64,000 bases of DNA from Trichoplusia ni (lineage: Eukaryota > Arthropoda > Insecta > Lepidoptera > Noctuidae), in the NCBI RefSeq assembly GCF_003590095.1, contig NC_039483.1, positions 4,774,001-4,838,000 of the forward strand, written 5' to 3'. Positions 58,991 to 64,000 of the stretch are shown here, in pieces. Both the position numbers and the translations under genes were made by a program. Under the pieces are notes generated by a model that was given only the letters and a program-made list of their open reading frames with translations, ran no database searches and was not told the DNA's origin. How positions within the stretch are numbered: position 1 is the stretch's first letter; every line of letters begins with the position of its first letter.

Positions 58991-60354
58991 GATTATGTCT
59001 CCGAAGAATCGATTCCCTTTTTCAACAATTTTTAAAGACGCCTGGCAATTAATTTATCCTTTAATGATCGAACAAAGTCTTTCCTACATACTATTTAATA
59101 CGAAGCAGGAAAAACTTATTTATTAAAATTCATTTAACAATTTAAAACCATGGTTTTTGTTTTACAACTTCTGTGGATACTGAAAACTCATCCAAATAGG
59201 TGTTTTACTGTATTAAAGATTCACATAGGGTTATTAATATATTCATATTCACATGAATTTGTTTGTTGGAAACCCTTAAAGTTTCCCCGCAACTTTAACG
59301 AATTTATTTCAAACGGTTAATAACTTATGAAACACTAGCTGTTGCCCGCGACTTCGTCCGCGTGGTTAGAAGATATAAATTATAATTTATACCTGCCTTC
59401 TATCTATCTATCTGCCTTCTATCTTGTAGGATTCAGTCAGCGTTTGCAATGTAAGCGCAAAAAATGAGTGTTTTTACGACTTCACATTGGAAACCTCAAA
59501 AATTGTAGCCTATGTGTTATTTTGATGTATAAGCTATATTGTGGTAAAGTTTCATTCAAATCCATTCAGTAGTTTTTACGTGAAAGAGTAACAAACATCC
59601 ATACATCCATACTTACAAACTTTCGCCTTTATAATAGTAGTAGGATTAAAACAAACATATAAAGTTAAAATATTTTCAAGAAAATTCACGAATGGAAAAA
59701 CATTGGCATCATTTAAATGTAGATAATTTAATTGAGTAGGTACCTAAAGCTTTGATACAGAATTGTTTACTCAAAGAAAACAAAATAAAAAGTACTCAAA
59801 ATTCTTTGAGTACAATATAGTATTTATTGGCTATATATATGACAAATAAACTAGTTTAGTCCGTCGGGCAGATTCCTAATTAATATAGGAAACGTATTTT
59901 TTCATTCATGTAGTTTTTTTTACCATAGCAAAAAATGAAGGCGATGGTTTTAACTCTCACTATTACATTTCATCCTCTTAAGTGCTTTTAATCTTCATTA
60001 TTTTTTAATGATGTGATGCAATGAAAAATTCGTATATAATATTTTTTGGAAATTTTTGTGACGGTCTATACAGATTTGTACTACCTTTTAAATGTATGCC
60101 ATGTTAGCTACTACTTTTACATTACAAATTTATTCTACAAAAGTTTTATCAAACAATTCGTTCAATTATAATGTTAATTAATTACAGCATATTGTTATTA
60201 ATTGTAACCGTTCGTATAACATCACCTATATTTTGAATAAGCAGTTATTTTAAACGGCTATAATTTCAAGCTCTGATAACTTTGCTTCGGGAGTGCTAAC
60301 GACGCTATTTCCCTTTATTTATTATTCACCAGAAAATAGGTCGAATTTATAAAA

Positions 60355-60645
60355 ACACTAGCTGACCCAGCAAACGTTGTATTGCCGATTTTTTTTTCTA
60401 GTTGTATGTATTTTTAATGCCACATTGTAAAAAAAATAAAAACAAACAATTTAGGTCAAAAAATAAAATATATTTTTTTAGTGTGGGCAACCCTTAACAC
60501 TTAGGGGTATGAAAAATAGATGTTGTTCTATTCTCAGACCTACCCAATGTGTATACAAAATTTCATAAAAATCGGTCGAACCGTTTCGGAGGAGTACGGT
60601 AACTAGCATCGTGACACGGGAATTTTATATATTAGAAGATATGTT
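60355..60645 (+). repeat. Dispersed repeat family J
   Basis: ACTAGCTGACCCAGCAAACG start, AAATCGGTCGAACCGTTTCG, GTGACACGGGAATTTTATAT end. Widespread in insect genomes as far as I recall. Confidence 0.6.
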
Positions 60646-61154
60646 CAATATTTAATCAGTACAGTACTTATGTATTGTATTGTATATTAGTACTTGTATA
60701 AAGCTATTTGTAAATGTTACCTAGTAGGTACGTCTAGTTTTTGTTACAGTTTATACGGTACTAGCTGTGTTACCCGAAGGTATCATTTATGAACGATTTA
60801 TTTTAATATCAAATAAGTGTTTGAAAACGCTTAAAGTTGAAAAGCACTTCCCCTTAGGAATTCCTTTTAGGGTTGTCTGACTAATTCAAATCTGATACAG
60901 GTCCGTTCCCTTCCACGGTTGGTTGGACACAATAAATTTGGCCAAAAGTATTGAATTACCTATAGGTTACGAGATCAAATTGCTTTCACGTGGAATTTCA
61001 TTTCGAGTTACCGAGCATTTTATTTTGATGTCGATAATTATGTATTAGACTATTTTGGGGAAGATTTTGGTCGACATGGCTTATATATGTACTAGCACAA
61101 AATAACATAATATTTCAATCTATTTCTTTTTAAAAAAAAAAAACGAAAAAAGAC

Positions 61155-61325
61155 CCCGTGATGTTTTCACAAACATACAAAACACGTGCACAACAGCACC
61201 CAGACTCAGAACAAGCATTCGTGGATCACACAAATACTTGTCGTCCGCGGGGATCGAAACCCCGACACGACGCGCACCGTGGGTTTGGCGTGGTGACCTC
61301 AGCCACTCGGCTATCCGTGCAGTCA
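61155..61325 (-). mobile_element. tRNA-derived SINE, family A (reverse)
   Basis: CACAAACATACAAAACACGTG, CACCCAGACTCAGAACAAGC, GCGGGGATCGAAACCCCG, GTGGGTTTGGCGTGGTGACC, ACTCGGCTATCCGTGCAGTC. One of the best-kept heads in the window; creates false reading frames on both strands. Confidence 0.75.
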
Positions 61326-61794
61326 AGTTACTTACTCTTAATTAAAGTATAAATTGTCAATCTACCTTCAATCCGATGAAATATTACGCCAACCCTTTAT
61401 AAATACAATAACAATAGCAGTAAACAGTGTGCTATTTATTAATTTTACCATTTTATAAAATTGAAGTCGATTTTTCTTTTGTACGTTTGAAGTTTGTTTT
61501 CAATTTTACTCAAACCGTTATTAAAAGTCTTTAAGAGGTTTTTTTGTTAACAAACCATATAGAAATACTTCGCAAAAACTTTTGCTAAAAATATTATTTA
61601 AAGGTCTCGATTTCATTTCAATAGAATCGGAAATGATAGCAAGAAATAAATAGAATATTGGAGAAAAGTTACAATTTAAAAGTAAATAAAGTCAGTCAGA
61701 GGAAATCAAAACTCAGTAATAAGAGAATACGTTCGAATTCAAAGAATTATTATAAATTTTCCCTCGTTTTTTTATTACACACTTTCTTTTTTGT

Positions 61795-61930
61795 CGTTCC
61801 GGTTGGTTTTTCTAGCGGGCTGAAAAATTCAGCATAGCTTCAGACCCGATGACAATACAATTTAAAATCCATAAAAACGGCTGTACCGATTTTGATAAAA
61901 TTTTAATGGACTGACATTTAAAAACGTGAG
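61795..61930 (-). repeat. Dispersed repeat family E (reverse)
   Basis: CGTTCCGGTTGGTTTTTCTAG start and GACATTTAAAAACGTGAGTG end; reverse of 1545-1745. Confidence 0.6.
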
Positions 61931-63959
61931 TGTTTTTTATTTTTTAAATCTATTTATTTTTGTATTATATTTATTGGATTGCTGCAATAAACCTGAAAAA
62001 GACATGTCACATCTCAACATGTTTTCGTTGACATGTTTATTTCCCGGTAATCCAGAGGGACCTCGATAGTAATTAAGATTGTGGTTGATCCCAATAATTG
62101 GAATACCGTCGAAAATACCAAAAACAGACAAATCAAAGACTCTTAATTAGAGATGAATAAATGCTTTAGCTGATAATCATCTAGCGAGTTCAACTGTAGC
62201 ACTATGTCTGATAGTATAATGAATCATCATTTCGAAAACCTTTAAAAGTATAGATATCGCACAAGGAGCTTTGAACAATGTAAATTTCTTGTAACAGACG
62301 TTAAGAATTATTATAGTGAACGGACAATACCTACAATAGACAACATTTCTTAATTTTGACATCAACGAAAAAGACGTACGACGCTACAGAAACATACATA
62401 TACCGAAACCCTGATTCCTACTTAAATACATCTAAAATATCCCATATACATAGGGGTCTAAAACAAAAAACAATCACAGTATCGATGCCATTGTATTATT
62501 TAGGATCAAAAGGATAATTATCGCCTCAATTAACAAACGGATCTGAAACAACATTCGAAACGTTATCATTTCAAATTCATAACGCTCCATCTGAATGTTT
62601 GTTTTTTATCAGACAGCTCGCAACGTCATTCATGGCTATGCTACCTCTTTTGTTTATACACCCGATTAAACATGAAATGAAAACCCAATTTAATTTTAAC
62701 ATGTAATATGGACCTTTCATCGCATGTTTCCACAAAAACGATATGGAAATATCGACATTTGCATATTTTTGTTTTATTTATTCAGTCTTCGTTTCATGTA
62801 GGGCTCGTTTTAACCCGCATAATGTAAGATATATCAAGAATGAAAGTTTTATCTAACTTTCCTTTATGCTTATTTAACTTTTGTTCACACAAAAACACAA
62901 TTACGAAGCTTATTTTTTTAATCTAGAAAGATTTTGAGGTAAAAAGTTAACAGGAATAAAAAACTGGCTTAAACAAATTGAAGACAATTCCCTGGAATAA
63001 GTTACGAGGGTCTGTTAACGATATAATATGTGATAAACCATATAATCAACCTAAAGACTTTATTAAGACAATGACACTTCGACCAAGAATAATTCTAGAA
63101 AGACAGAGCAATTCACGAAAGAAACCGTAACTAAAAACCACCACCATCTTGCATTACATAAACATTACCAACGATATTAAACATGATGGCCAAAACATTT
63201 TCCCCGGAGCAACGAAGATTTTCCACGGCTTCCCAATTACTACGTAAATCGAGGGATCTAATTTTACAAAATGTTATTGAATCAGGAAGGTTGGACATCG
63301 GGCGTAATGAGGTGACAAAGTGCGAACACACTTCCAACGGCCCTCCTCATTTCCATAATGTTTTACATTTTATCGGGGGATGGCCATTATTGTGAACGGT
63401 GGTTGAATTAATTAAAATTAATTGATCCAATAATGTGCGTTTGAAAATTCGGAATATTGTGATGTATTTTTCGTGTTGTTGTAATTGTTTTTGAGTATCA
63501 ATGTGGTATTACGGTTGCAAGTTTACATTGCTCCGTCACTTTTTGTCTCTTACAAAAATAGGCAAAAGACATGTCTATCAAAATGTAATTTGGCACGATT
63601 AATTTGTGCACGCTTTTCACTTTGTTTTTTTTTTGGTCAAGGTTTCGGAATATAGTCCAGTCAAATCAAAGGTCTTAGAAACTGCTTTATTCTCGAATAA
63701 TAAATAAAACACATAACGAATAATATGTTATTACGTTTTCACAAAACACCTCACATTCATCAAAATCGAAGTTTGTGGCCTCAACGATCATCATCTTCAT
63801 TTTTAATCATTGTACGTAATGCTCCATCAGCATCTCTTGCAACCTATATTCAGAGAATCGTGTTACATCACGCACGAGTGATTTACTTGTCACCGTGAAA
63901 TATCGGTGTGGTGATTATTTATAATCATTGACACAATTAAGAAGTTACTTACATTTACT

Positions 63960-64000
63960 GTGCCCCGCGGTTTTACCCGCGTCGGGACGTAGGTCCCGCT
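63960..64000 (+). repeat. Start of a dispersed GC-rich repeat at window edge
   Basis: CCCCGCGGTTTTACCCGCG begins a moth repeat of the 'tgccccgcggtttcacccgc' kind. Only its first 41 bases are in the window. Confidence 0.45.

Larger units (their letters stand above)
36818..64000. other. 27-kb region without recognised genes
   Basis: After the SPH5 stop I find no exon of the SPH family and no convincing coding exon of any other family. Reading frames here are short, random or inside SINEs. The region is AT-rich unique sequence with scattered decayed repeats listed separately. A possible SPH5 polyadenylation signal, AATAAA, is at 37119-37124, beyond MITE G. Large introns of a distant gene cannot be excluded. 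Confidence 0.55.

Noticed and set aside
1..64000. CRISPR arrays, operons or bacterial regulatory sites
   Set aside because: The window is eukaryotic with spliced genes; the tandem repeats found are coding minisatellites or microsatellites without spacers.

Overview
This is a eukaryotic window, and almost certainly a moth. It is AT-rich, the genes are split into short exons by GT-AG (and a few GC-AG) introns, and many dispersed repeats of lepidopteran type are present: tRNA-derived SINEs, RTE/jockey-like LINE scraps and small inverted-repeat elements. The SINE set looks like that of noctuoid moths, but that is recalled knowledge and no search was run.

The gene content is one tandem cluster, in the left 37 kb, of five paralogous secreted chymotrypsin-fold serine protease homologues, called here SPH1 to SPH5 (my labels). 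SPH1 (<1-8196, minus, cut by the window edge in its last exon) and SPH2 (9217-13384, minus) lie head-to-head with SPH3 (13542-21321, plus), SPH4 (22434-29099, plus) and SPH5 (30299-36817, plus). All five share one exon plan: signal peptide; activation-site-like exon; CGG/SAAC exon; DIAL exon; MIC exon; a variable exon 6; NDHGGP exon; ISW exon; then usually a tail exon. Exon lengths and intron phases match so closely (exon 3 is 229 nt in all five, exon 4 is 215 nt in four) that the splice structure can be read directly.

None of the five should be an active protease. The histidine of TAAHC is alanine (TSAAC), and GDSGGP has become NDHGGP, so Gly193 and Ser195 are also replaced; only the aspartate of DIAL remains. 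Two parts evolve fast. One is an insertion between Cys182 and Cys191, up to about 120 residues and rich in N-glycosylation sequons in SPH4 and SPH5. The other is the C-terminus: an octapeptide PQxDSYNS tail in SPH1, a KYGPE tail in SPH4, a mucin-like Thr/Ser tail in SPH5, and no tail in SPH2 and SPH3. SPH2 and SPH3 start codons are only 157 bp apart, which implies a shared promoter.

From about 37 kb to 64 kb I recognise no gene. This part holds decayed repeats and AT-rich unique sequence. Introns and spacers throughout carry SINEs, LINE 3' ends, small inverted-repeat elements, a frameshifted THAP-domain relic and perfect hairpins. How the five genes work together is inference: co-duplicated secreted pseudo-proteases, possibly co-expressed, with interchangeable low-complexity tails.
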